Below are positions 22,744-34,758 of a DNA stretch of 64,000 bases, piece after piece. Below the pieces are notes generated by a model, which did not search any database, had not been told where the DNA came from, and saw nothing but the letters and a program-made list of their open reading frames with translations. Both the position numbers and the translations under genes were made by a program. Position 1 is the first letter of the stretch; the number at the start of each line of letters is the position of its first letter. Origin of the DNA: Inonotus obliquus (lineage: Eukaryota; Basidiomycota; Agaricomycetes; Hymenochaetales; Hymenochaetaceae); contig JAJHTX010000004.1 of NCBI GenBank assembly GCA_032164295.1, positions 1,302,001 through 1,366,000 on the forward strand, in the 5' to 3' direction.

Positions 22744-25267
22744 ATGACAGACGACTTCCAACCGAATGAGTTGCTAAAGAATACTAAAAGCAGTCATACG
22801 GTACCTGTCGTCCGCGCTTCACAACCGCCAAAATGGCACTCAAGATCCAGATACGCTTACCGCTTCGGCAGGACCTCTCAACATAACCCTCTTTCTCGGT
22901 CGTGGCACTCTCAATCTGGAAATGAGTACAGAGATAGGCCAACTCGTAGCCGGGGCTCATCCACGAGCCAAATTAGCAACGCTCGTTCTGACGCTATGAA
23001 CCATCATGGATCTCAAAATAGAGTTGTGCAGGGGGATAATTCAGCGGGCCATGCGCACCTATCCTCTACCTTCTCCAGCCCCTTTCGGGCAAATCAACAA
23101 CGCGGACGATACTCGGGCGATAATATCGCATCTACTCAGTCGACTTCGACACCATCTTGGACGGGCCGAGTACAATACCAGCAATTCCATAATTACGAAG
23201 TAGTCGATGATCGGATACATGGGAAGCGCGTTGGTCCACCGGCGCACAAGTTTGACGAGATGAAGTTCGATCTACCTGCGGGGTGTAGGAAGGGCGCTTT
23301 TCGACGGTCGCATTATAAAGCTTCCTTTTTGGCGGAGGCTTGCGATCATTTAAAACGCGTTGGGCGTGTCGAAATTATCCAGCATCGTTTCACTGAAGAT
23401 CAGCTTATTATTACCTATCGCAACATTGGGAGATTCGACAGGGAATCGTACCCAGGTACAAACTCGCGCAGTAGTCTCGACCGGACGTCCCAAAATCCTT
23501 TTCATCTTACCATGAATCCAGAGAGCAAACCGTCAGAGACCATCGTTTCCCATGACATTCCAAAACAGATGGTATATCCCTCTACTTCGAGTCATCAGAA
23601 GGGATCATACGCTCAAGCTGGCTTAAATGCATCCTCCGGATCAAATGTAAAGCTGGAGGATCTAGCCCAACTCGAGTCTTTGTTAATTCCACGCACAGAA
23701 GATGCTTCCGTATCCCGTTTGGCGCCAAAAGCACATATTACCGAGCATCACACAGGCCTCGGAAGCGGGGAAGAAGCATTGTTCTCCGTACTTAGGCAAA
23801 TATCTAGTCGGCCTCGACCGTTTCGCTCGGGTTGGGTGACTCTTTCGTATGGACCCCCAGACTTCTACTCTGGTGCTACGCCTATCCCCAACAACAGTGC
23901 CCCCCTTTCTTCCGAAGTGATCGAGATCGACATTACCCCTCCCGAGTCTCCGACGTTGGAGGATACAGTGTCCAGGAATTATGAAATAGCTTCACCTGAA
24001 GAAGAACGGTCACGAAACGTTCCAAGAGAAGTGGAGCATCAAGTCGAGGATACCCATTCACGACCTAGCAGATCGCGGGAGCTCTTGCTGGAAAGAGATG
24101 ACTTGACGTCCATTCAGCTTCCTAGGGCAAGTGGAGATAAGATGCGCCGAATAATTTCGTCAGGTTCAAGGCGTCTAGCCTACAGCGTCACAATGCATGG
24201 ATTTATTTATAAGGTCGATTTGAAATCCAGACGGCATGTTCACTCCTTCATTCTATTTCATAAAAAATCACTTAATGAGTTTACTAGGTATCTCCGAGAG
24301 CTGCAGTGGCATTCTCATTCTGACAAGGATTTCGTTGAGGATGTGTGCATGTTTCTTCCGCCTTTTGATGATATTGTCGTCGTTGCCCAGTCATACGAAG
24401 ACAACTCTCTGTCATTACTGCATCTGGAAGATAACACGGAACATAAGGTCACGCCAATTATTCGCACGTCTTCAGACCGTGAACGGCTTCGACGTGGCGT
24501 CAGTGCCGTTACCAGTCTACCACTTTCTTCCTCTTCTCTTTCGTTCATTAGCGCGGGTTACGATCACGTCGTCCATCTATGGTCTTTCAATCCAAATGCC
24601 ATCTTTGAGGAACCCCCGATATCAGGAGTACTTGACGTGCACCATTCATCGCTCGTGCAATCACTTCTTTCTGTCGCAAATCGACTGATCAGCGGTGGTG
24701 CCGACAATTCCATTCGTGTATGGGATTTACAGGCAGCTCATATGGTTTCAACAATACGCACAAGTAACGCAGTTTATCAACTGCATAGAACAGATAATCC
24801 TGATATCACTCTTGCCGAAGTGAGTTTAGGTGCCATCCGTCGTTTGGTTAACACCAAGTTTAACATCCCTAGGTTGCACATCGTGACATGCAGTTTGAGA
24901 TGCACGATTGCCGCTTACCGCCAGATGGTCGACCGCCTGTTCGCTTTGGATATCCGAGCACACAAGGTGTTCATGGACGATATGCACGTGGTGATGTGGA
25001 TCCATATACATTCACTGCATTTGCATCCGCCGGGCGGGACGGCGTAGTGCGATTGTGGGATTTGCGAAATGTCGCGCATTGCAAGCAAGAGGTGAGTGTT
25101 CGGTCGGGGTTTAGAAATCTGCTCCGTGCTGATACCGAAGGTAGACTATCTGTTTTCCCGGACAGAAGATCGTTCATACGACATTTACTGAGGACGGTCT
25201 CGTCGTTGCTTCGGATGACAATCGACTCCTGTTCCTTGAGTATGAGGATATGCCCATCCATGTTTAA
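22744..25267 (+). CDS. WD40 protein, divergent paralogue B, 3 exons
   Basis: Exons 22744-24819, 24873-25091 and 25166-25267 give 798 residues. The N-terminus is disordered and rich in Ser, Arg and Gln. A domain follows near residues 185-235 (KRVGRVEIIQHRFTEDQLI) that aligns with paralogue A. Residues 450-798 are WD40-like: SFISAGYDHVVHLWSF, RLISGGADNSIRVWDLQ, AFASAGRDGVVRLWDLRNVAH, then a short C-terminal strand VVASDDNRLLFLEYE. The order SA/GGYD..VH.W, RVW.L and WD(L/Y)RNV matches paralogue A, and both have a final intron just after an (L/I)AE codon run. The gene is intron-poor compared with its neighbours. Function unknown; a scaffold or E3 substrate-receptor role is speculative. Confidence 0.78.
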
Positions 25268-25520
25268 CTTTGAATATAGAATGTGTTCTCTCGTGGCTCG
25301 TGAGTTTAACATTGTTTATACAGGGGGGAGGGACCACTCATTATGGCCCATAATCGGCCCGTATGTATACTCAAGTCTACATTATGGTCGAGGGGTATAA
25401 TACTCGAATACTTGAAGAGGTTTCGAAAGCTTACAAGAGAATCTCCCTCCGCGAGAAGTCAGGTTACGAATAATAAAAGACAAGCCTCCTAGAATCCGAT
25501 CAAGAAACCACCAGCTCGAA

Positions 25521-26616
25521 TCAGACAACGACACAGCCGCCGCAACACCCTCGGTTGATTTCTCCCTGGTCGCTTGGATGATACATCCCTCCCTTTTCAT
25601 ATCCTCCCCTTAGACCGACCTGTTGCAGCTATAGTCATAATCGTTAGAAAGACCTAGGAGGTGGAATATTGGGAGTGTGCGAACACGAACCCTGTTATAT
25701 CTCCGAATCGCTCGCACAAGCTCAATAAATGCCGCATCAACATGCCTTCGAAGCTTCGCTGAGGTCTCGAAGAAACTACATCCGAAATGCTTAGCCAAGT
25801 TTTCTCCCTCTAAGTTTGCCGATGCGAAGGGAACGAACACGGAAGAACATCACATGCTTAGCTTGGCATAGGTGGAAGGGTAGTTGGAACCTAACGCACC
25901 AGTCGTATGAACCATCCTGTCTGACTCTCCCAAATCCCACTTATTCCCAATAAGCACGAGTGGCACGTAATCCCGGTCCTTCACTCGTAGAATTTGATGA
26001 TAAAACGTGTCCATCTCCGCGAAAGAAATTCGATCCGTTATCGAATAAACGAGCATGAACCCCTCTCCCGAGCGCATGTATTGTTCTCGCATCGCGCTAA
26101 ATGCCAAAACGAATCAAGCAGGACATCAGAAACACATAGGATAGCTACGCAACTTGTGGCGTCCCCGTATCAATCTTCGCGCATGGGGAGAGGGCAAGAA
26201 TGCGGAGTAAGATTCGCTCACCTGTACTCCTCTTGTCCAGCAGTATCCAACACATCAAGCAACGCAACCTCATCATCAATCAGACATTGTTTTCTGTACG
26301 AATCTTTGAGCAGTGATGTGGGTATCAGTGTAATTGCTTTGATGCTCGTTGCCAATCACCCACCTTCAATCGTCGGATCATACTCGTCAACGAATTGCCC
26401 TTGTATAAACTGGATGGTGAGTGCCGACTTCCCAACACCTCAGACAAAGATCGAGCTTAAGTATTCGACGAATAGGAGTCTAGACGGGCACCTCCGCTCA
26501 CCTCCGCCACCAACAACAACAAGTTTGTATTCCCGTAGAAACTGCCCCTGTGTGACTATCGATTATCTTTCCAGAGATCGAGAATATCTCGAAGGCATAC
26601 ATACAGCCGGCTGCAT
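25521..26616 (-). CDS. ras: Ras small GTPase, 7 exons
   Basis: Exons 26616-26605, 26547-26502, 26438-26364, 26303-26222, 26096-25900, 25809-25691 and 25619-25521 give 209 residues. The first coding exon is 12 nt (MQPA). All G boxes are intact: G1 GGGGVGKS, switch [14 protein letters not shown]3 [17 protein letters not shown]4 NKWD and G5 ETSAK. The hypervariable tail is short and Gly-rich and ends CCGGCVVV, giving a CaaX box (CVVV) for prenylation and upstream cysteines for palmitoylation, so the plasma membrane is expected. Ras acts upstream of adenylate cyclase and MAPK modules in fungi (family knowledge). G4 has Trp where most Ras proteins have Cys or Lys. It converges on the WD40 gene. 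Confidence 0.93.
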
Positions 26617-27274
26617 AACAGCTGAAGCCCAGTAAGAAGCAGATGTCCAGCTGAAAGTCGGGCTGAAGGTTGAAGGAGGCCAAGGATTCGGGAAGTCGTC
26701 GCCACGGGACGATATCTGAGCGCTAGATCATAAGTAAAATGAAGAGCCCCTGTGGTAGAAGACTGCCGCCCGGAGCGTTCCTTTCCCCCTTTAATCTGTG
26801 GCGTGGTTGTTCACTCGTGGCACACGAGTTGAGTTTTACCATGAGTCCATGCGGCGGGGTTTTGAATATATATAGAAGGAGTGCTCCGAAAAAGTAGAAT
26901 AACCGGCGACAGGGTCCCCATTTGATGCGAAGATGTTCAGCATCGGACTCAAAAAGAGAATCGGCACAAATATAGTGGCGAAGACGAGATTGGCGCAATG
27001 GCCAATTCAACTCTCGTCACCTTTTCGCTCGAGATTATCGATCTATTTGATAACCAAAGTACACTACACTAGATTTTTGGTAAGCGTCAGTGAACCTTGC
27101 GACTGTATTCAAGACACGAACCTGGAATGAATGAGTGACATGCGACAACATAATCTACGTCTGTCTAAGAAGTCAGCACAACCGCAATAGTCAAAAAAAA
27201 CTATTTACCTAGTCCTAGTAAAATATGCCAATTCGGTATAACTCTAGCGCTACAACCGCCCAGGTCTTTAAATA
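26617..27274. other. Ras upstream region
   Basis: About 660 bp upstream of Ras and downstream of the auxilin gene, both on the minus strand. TATATA-like sequence lies near 26867. No coding model. Confidence 0.5.
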
Positions 27275-29970
27275 TTACTTATTGTTGAATACAGTCCAGG
27301 ATTCATTCAAAGCGGCAAATACGCCATTAGCAATCATCCCTTGCTCAACGGTTGCATTACTCGAGTCAATCTGTAGCTATATGTCAGCCATTGTCAAACG
27401 CCGATAGAAGGAGAAGCGCGCCTTATCGGGATGAAGTTTGGCAATAGCCTTCATATAACGGACTTTAACTTGGCTTGGTGTAACAAGCTCGTGCAGTCCT
27501 ACTTTCTGCCAACCCAGCTCCGGCCATAAAACGGTCTCAAGACTCGCAATCAAAGCGCGCACGTTTGTTTCCTTACCGCTCTTCCATGCCGAAAGGCGGG
27601 CATCGACAGAATCCTTCAGGTTTGCTTTTATCTGATCCTCCTGCTCCAGAGCTTGATTTGCTTGACGTAATTTCTTCACGGCCTCGAATTCCTGTTGATT
27701 CCTGGACACTGTAGGGCGCGGTTTCGGGCGCCGCGCAGGAGTATCATGCAGAGCTTCAAACGGGTGAATAAGAAACTGCAGTAGACTAGCGCTTTAAACG
27801 CAAGAGACTCACGAGCCTCCTTCTCCGGCGATAGCAATCTCCGGCACCTTGAGGCTCCAGTTAACGCCTCATTTCGCATTTTGGCAGACCATTCACAAGC
27901 GATGATCGCTTCCCAGTCTTTTAGGGCAAGTTCCCACTTTTCACGCCCCTCGTGTGCTTCGGCGCGCCGTCGAAACGCTTTGAGAAGCGCACCAGCCAAG
28001 TCAACAGAAGCACCATCTTCTTCGCGTGAGACTTTCGCCTCTCGAGCAGGGTGATAATCCGGACCAATGATAGACAAGACAGTCGTACAATCCTCGATGG
28101 CTCCAGAGTGTTCACCGATCTTGATCCGACATTGAGCACGATTGTTATGGAGTGGGATCAGCAGGAGATGATTGGTAGGAAGAAGATCAATGGCAGTGGA
28201 ATAGACCTGTTCTGCATTTGCATACTGCCCGAGCTTGTAGAGCTCCGCTCCTTTTTCCTTATGGGCATTGGATGATGCAATGGCAGAAGTACTTGCTGTA
28301 ATAGTCTCACGGATGCGTAGAAGAGGAGGGGATTGACGTTCAAGTGGTCCTGGACTTGGTGTATGAACAGAAGATAGCGTGGTTTGTGTAGTTGCGCGGG
28401 AGACAGCAGGTCGGCGACGAGCTGGCGAAACATATACAGCCGATTCATCATCGAAGAGGTTTGCTGTTTTTGGAGCTCTGACGTGCGAAGCTCTTTCCGC
28501 TGTAGATTGTTCGGACCTCGCATCTCTTTGTCGTGCTGGCAGAGGATGCTCCCTGTCATCGCGAAAAGCGTCTACACCGACTCCTTCAGCCGTTGACATC
28601 CGGTTTTCAACATCGTCGGGCAATTCGGTCATCCAACGCGGTCTACCGTCGTTAGTCGGTCTTGTCTTCGCCGCTCGCTCCTCGTAAGCTTTCTGCATCT
28701 TTTCCTTCCCATCCTTCCAAAAAGCATTGGCGCGATTGAATACGCTCAGTCCAATTTCGCTTGCTTGTGCTAATAATTTATCTGCTCGTTCTTGAATGTC
28801 GTCACTGACTAAGGACTGGGGTTGCTTCTGAACACGACCTGATTCGGTTGATGGAGAAGATTGCCGCTGGTTTGGTGGTTGATTTTGAGGACTGTCGCGC
28901 CGACGCTCGTCCCAATCGTCTTCTTCATCCCGGAACTCAGACAGAGCTCTTCGGGGTCTATCTGAAACAGTTTCCGGCCCTTGATCCACACCCACGCCGT
29001 TAGAAAGCAATGTCTCGAGTGCCTGCTGGACATCTAAGCCAGTGTCCGTCGATGCGAGGGCTAACCGTGCCTGGTGAGGCGAGAACCCCATCTCGACGAT
29101 TTGGCCAATAACATGGGGCGGAGGTGAGGTAGATCGAGGTCTCGAGTGTTGGCCTCGAACAGGACCAGGGCTGACCTAGGGACAGAGTTGTAGAATGAGA
29201 TTAGAATTAGGTATAAATATCACAAGACGTACTGTTTGAATCGGCGGAGGCTGCTCAGAGGCATGGACGGGCTTGCCGAGAGCACCAAGTATATCATCTT
29301 CAGGTTCTTCACTACGTTCTACGGTAGTTGAAGCGTAGTCTCTGGTGCCAAAAGACTCGGGTATATCATTCCCACCGTCCAAGGAGTCAATTAGTGAGGT
29401 TGGCCCATGGCTGCGCGCATGAGTTTGTAACTTGTCCTCTCCCTGAATCCCCTTTGTAACACCCAAAAGATCCCATTCATCGAGGAGATTGGAGGGGGCA
29501 GGCGAAGCAGTCGGTTTTAACTTTGACGAAGGCGTAGATTCAATGTGGCCGAACAGCCAGTCGTCGTCTGTTGTGATAGGAATATTCTTTGCCTCAGTAT
29601 CAGCGGTTGTAGCGCCTGACAGTCTATGCCCAAGGACATCCAAACCACTCCACGCTGCAGCATCGTTTGGCTTGGTATCGCGATCCTGAGTTTCCCTCGC
29701 CTCTTGTTCTTTCTGAGCAGCCGCACGTCTAGCTGCCAAAGATAGCTTCTCTTGATTCTTTGACGATGAAAACGAAGGACCTAAGAGCGAACTGAATGCG
29801 TCCGGGCCATACTGGCCTGCAGGGGCAGAGGGACGTGGAGGGTTTGCTGGAGTGAGTGAACGGGAACCAGCCTTTGAGGAGGATGCTGAGGACAGCATCG
29901 AGAAAGGATCGTATGGAGAACCGGACCTCGAAGCGCTTGATGCTCCTGGTTTCGGCGAATAGTTAGCCAT
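27275..29970 (-). CDS. SWA2: Auxilin-like clathrin uncoating factor SWA2, 4 exons
   Basis: Exons 29970-29233, 29175-27813, 27753-27422 and 27370-27275 give 842 residues. The N-terminal 250 residues are disordered, with DPF, FSSLLG and WDLLG-type short motifs that could bind clathrin or adaptors. A UBA domain lies near 265-305 (IVEMGFSPHQARLALAST). TPR repeats lie near 555-690 (EKGAELYKLGQYANAEQVY, LHNNRAQCRIKIGEHSGAI). The C-terminus is a J domain with KAIAKLHPDK, the HPD that stimulates Hsp70. UBA-TPR-J is the yeast SWA2 (auxilin) architecture, which strips clathrin coats. Intron 3 begins GCGCGC directly after HPDK; no GT donor keeps the frame. Confidence 0.9.
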
Positions 29971-30304
29971 TGGTACGGAAGAGCCAGTTTCTCATAAGTA
30001 GCTGTAATTCGGTAGATACAGCAGTCGCAACTTGGAGATTCGCCCACACGTGATGACTTACGTTTACTGTGCTGAGGATTCAGAATTTGGAATTTTCTGA
30101 GACAAATTTATGACAAAATAAAATATCACAGAAATCGGGTGAACTGTAGATATGAATGCCAAGTGACATATTATCCGCCCAGTACTTGTGGATATATAGC
30201 ATTTTGCAGCCGACTTTTCTAAGCGCGGGACCAAATAGGGTTTGAGTATGTAATATTTCATCCAAGCGGTTATTCCCTCACGTCCATCACGACCAACTCT
30301 CAAC
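29971..30304. promoter_or_regulatory. Divergent promoter SWA2/STU1
   Basis: This is 334 bp between divergent start codons, A/T-rich in the middle. It may serve both genes. Confidence 0.45.
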
Positions 30305-33300
30305 ATGACCGCGACAACAGTGGATAATCACGACCTAGAAAAGCTATTGACCCAATGCAAGTCTAATGGTACGTGTTTTGGACGCGTTTATGCCTCCTCT
30401 TCAACACATTCTTATTTTCCGGAAAATAGACGTCGACACGAAGATCGACGCGGTTACCAAGTTACAACAGGCATTCCAAGCCGGCGCACAGGTGCGATAC
30501 ACCTACTTTAACACACGAACCGGATGGCCTGATTGGATACTTCTATTCAGCTGACGGATGCAGATGGTTTCGTCAGCGCACTCAAGACTTGTCTACGTTC
30601 CTCTAATCAACACTTGTCGGCAGCCACACTCACTACCCTTCCACCCTTCTTTCAATTACTTGCTGTGGGCAAGCTCGATGACTCAGATGAGCCGGTGGAC
30701 GCTCTCAAACTTCGCCATGCCTTGACGGCCTTCTTGCCTAGCGGCGGGCTGCTTGATCGGCTTGGAGACAATCGGGAGCGTTCTCGCGAGAAGGCGCGAG
30801 AATCAATGGTCATACTAGGTGGTCTAGCGATTCGTTGTGGTTCATCCCTGCACATGTCAGGTTCTTCCAGGTTCAGAGATACCGGAAAAGGTCCAGAGAC
30901 GCCCCTTATGATTTGGGAGCGATTTCTAAGGGAAGGGGGGTTGCAGAGCAAAGTATGGAGGGTCCGTGAACAGGTTCGTGTTCAGGAGAATGCAGCCACG
31001 TGAATCTAATCTATTTCCCGTCAGGCGATACTGACTCTTGTCCAAGCACGGGGGCTGAATCCAATGCTGCCTCTGAAGCCCTACCTTCCTATTCTCGTGG
31101 AGCTTCTTGAGGACACAGATGGGGCTGTGCGTGAATGCGCTCGTCAATCTGTAGTCGAGCTCTTCACTGGCCCGACGGTGACTGATGCAGCTCGAGCAGA
31201 TTTAAAGAAAGAAATGACGAAGAAGAATGTCCGCAAGACGATCGTTGATTCAGTCCTGCAGAAACTCATGGCAGGAGGAACAAGACCGACTTCGTCAGCA
31301 GGTAGCCATACACAAGACGCAGCACTTTCAGAGGCCAGTGAACCCGTGACGAAGAAAGAATATATTCCCCCGAGTTTGAAACTCCAAAGCAGACAGGCTA
31401 CGATGTCAACTTCTCAAAGCATGTTGAGCAAGTCCACGAGCAAATCGGCGAGTATCGCAGACTCAACCAGTCGACCAGCAAGCCGCATTGGTGAAAATCC
31501 TATGACTGTAACGACAGAATCGGGAGATCTATCGGCCGTTTATGTAAGTGGCTAAACCAGACTATCGGCGGTCTCGCATATTGAATCGTTCATATTCCCA
31601 AAGATAGCGTCTGTCAAAGATCTCGAGAACGAGTTTACTGGGATGCTGAAGTATTTTGAGGTTTGTGTCTTTCAAGGATCTATTGGCGACGACACCTGCT
31701 GATTATTCGATCCAGGGCAGAGAAACAGAGCATAACTGGGCGTCTCGTGAAAGATCTATAAACAGAGTACGAGGCATGCTGAAGGGCGTCGTCCATGTCC
31801 GTTATGCCGACACTTTCCTTGCATGTCTAAAGGGAGGCTTCATTGACGCGTCTTTCAAAACGGTACGTTCCCATGGCTCGTCTTGAAATTAAAACTCACA
31901 GGTCAATACAGCTAATCAGTCTCAGAACAACGGTGGCCATAAATACATGCCACTTCTACTCAGAGCTAGCGATTGAGCTAGGCTCTGCTATCGATATTTT
32001 TTGCGAAGCAATTCTGACACATTTGATTGGCATGGCTTCGATGACGAAAAAGATAGTCGCCATTCAAACACAGCAAACGGTGGAGACAATTGTGACTCAC
32101 ACGTCGCCGCATCCGAAATTGTTCCTCAACCTTGTCTGGAGTGCAGTTCAAGACAAAAACATCCAAGCGCGCCAGTATGGGATAAGCCATCTAAAGATGT
32201 TTCTGGAAGTCCATGGCCAGCGCATAAAGTACGCGATCGAAGGTTCTGCCCCGCAGGACGTGTTAGAAAAGATCATCAAGAAAGCCCTTGGCGATAATAA
32301 TCCAGGAGTTCGCGAGAGCGCGAGGGTAACCTTCTGGGTCTTCGATAGCCTCTGGAAGGAGAGAGCCGAGGTTATAATGTCTTCCCTCGACACGACAGCG
32401 AGAAAACAACTGGAGAAGGCCTGTCCCAAACCAGGCAGAGTTACAGTACCTGTCACTCCGCAAGTCAAGAAAAGCAGTGTCGCTACCGCTATTGCCGCAA
32501 GTCGTGCGAAAGCAAAAGCCATCGCGAATGCTCCTCCTACGCTACGGCATCAAGCTACATCAACATCCCAGATTCTACAACGTTCGATATCTCCGAGCCC
32601 AATCCCAATTGCTCGTGCCGCAACAACACCAAAAGATAGCTTGTACGGCATTCGTAGACCCTCTGGATCTCGACCACAATCACCTTTGTCTCCTCCCGCA
32701 CGAAGGTCAACATCGTTCTCGCCATCCATGAGCTCCCCAGGTTTCTCACCGATTGCTCCTGCACACACTCGAACACGTTCAATCGAAGCACCCGCTTCGC
32801 CTACTACAGGCCACAAACGATTCGCATCTCAGCTGAGTCCACCAGCTTCTCCCTCGGGTCGCAGTACGAGGGACACGCTTGCGAAGACTACTTTACCACC
32901 TTCCCCTCGGAGGAGTCTAGATGGTCCCATCGTGCTACCCGCATCCCCGACTCGACAAGGTAGATCAAGGATTTCCTCTCCGACTAGGATACCATCTCCA
33001 ACTAGGCTATCGCTCCCTGGACGAAGGTCCGATGGCATCGCTTCAATTATCTCCTTTGCAAACAATCCAAAGAATTTGAAAGGGGTGGATGAGTCTTTAC
33101 TTCTAGCCCAGAGCATCCCCCTCCCTGATGATACAGACTCGGAGGATGACTCGCATATGATGTCGTTCTCAACCCCGTTCGAGAAATATCATATATCCAT
33201 CCCTAAAACGACCGCCTCCAGTCTTTCCGCGGGATCACCCCCTGCGAGTGCTCCTGAGCCAATCGTCGAGGACGCTCTTCGCGCCAGGGCAGAACAAGCA

Positions 33301-34758
33301 GAAAGCGCTGCTGAACGCCTGTTGGAACTGAACGAAATTGATGACGACAATGTCATTTCTCCAATTCCTCCCTCCCTCCTACCCAGCAACGGCACTGCGA
33401 ACGGGTCCCACTCAGTTACGACATCAAAGTCAAAATCGAATGACGTGCCGCCCACTACACCAGTGAACAGGAGGACGGCACTACTTCGACAAGCAGCAAT
33501 GTTCAAAGATAGTCCCGCTAACAAGAAACCGTCTTCATTGGTGGATGTCTTGCATGAGCGCAAACATGAGACAGGATGGTGGCTTAAACGGATTGCTCGT
33601 GAGTGCAGTTGTATTGATTCCCTAAATTGTGCTGAATATCTTCCCAAGTTGTGGACAAGGGAAGTCCCATGAAAGGAAGCGATCAAGACACTCAGCGCAG
33701 GGAGTTAAATCAGTGCATTTTTGCTTTGGAGGATGGTACTGCGGATGTCGCAACGCTCAAGAAACTTGCTCTGCTCTGCTTTGACAATCCTGCACCTAAC
33801 GAACCATCTGAGATAAGTATATCCAACTCGTTTCCGTCTTCTCCGACCCCAGCAAAAGGAAAGCTCGCGAAGCTTCAGGCGGAGGAAGCCCTTTGGCGTA
33901 AGGACAAGCTGTTTGATAGAATGTTTGATGCTCTACAAAAGTTCCTTACTCCAGACAAGGTACGTTCTGCTTATTCAACTGTGCAACTGTTGCTAATAGC
34001 TTTGTAATCAGTCCGGAGAGGAGCTCGAATACGGTCTGATAGTGTTGTGGCAAATACTGGAAAGCCAGACATCAATGGTTGAGGGTCGAGAGGCGGAGGT
34101 GTTTACGCATCTATTGCAGATCAGATTCTGCAACAATATTAATGTAAGAGAGCATACGATGTCTTGGATCTACACAATATTAATCCTTTCCAACAGATAC
34201 TAGAGGCGACAAACACCATCCGTGACGCGCTAGTAGCTCGCATCGACTCACTTTATGGGTTGACGACGTTGCATGCGAGCTTACGCGCCTTCCACGCTGA
34301 ACCCTTAGCAGACCCTGAAAGACAAGACGAGAAGTCAACTTCGTATGCGTTTGGGCTTATTGCTCTCGGAAAATTCATATTGCGTCTGCCTGGGGAGATT
34401 TTAGAAGATGAACTGCCTCGGCTGAAGGCAACTCTGATCACAGTAAGTGAAGCTAGCCTTCCCGTTTTGCGGATGCTTAACTAACTCGTAATTCTCACAG
34501 GCATTAAGTGATTCCACCTCCCTTGTCGTTCGCGAATCAGCAGCCATATGCATCATCGCCGCCCAACTCGTCCTGCGTGACGAAACTGCGCTCTTCACTC
34601 TCCTCGACGGTCTTCCTGATGAAAAGAAAAATCTTCTCACTTATCTCTTTGATAAACATGGTGCTCGTAGTAGCAAAGAAGCCGTCGGTTCAGAGAAATT
34701 AGAAAAGGAGATGATGCGTCTTGATGGTCGCACGAGCACACCGCCACGGTCGAGGTGA
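30305..34758 (+). CDS. STU1: CLASP-family microtubule protein STU1, 11 exons
   Basis: Exons 30305-30368, 30430-30491, 30551-30973, 31025-31543, 31604-31660, 31716-31862, 31912-33598, 33649-33959, 34012-34143, 34197-34442 and 34501-34758 give 1301 residues. TOG-type helical repeats occupy the first 230 residues (VDTKIDAVTKLQQAFQAGAQ, LEDTDGAVRECARQSV) and again about 360-600 (SLRTTVAINTCHFYSELA, GMASMTKKIVA, GDNNPGVRESARVTFW). Residues 620-880 are basic and Ser/Pro-rich, with SPIP near 651 and TRIP near 782, both fitting the (S/T)xIP EB1-binding motif. A C-terminal helical domain completes the CLASP plan. CLASPs promote microtubule rescue and spindle stability. The model is complete, with all phases matching. 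Confidence 0.93.
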
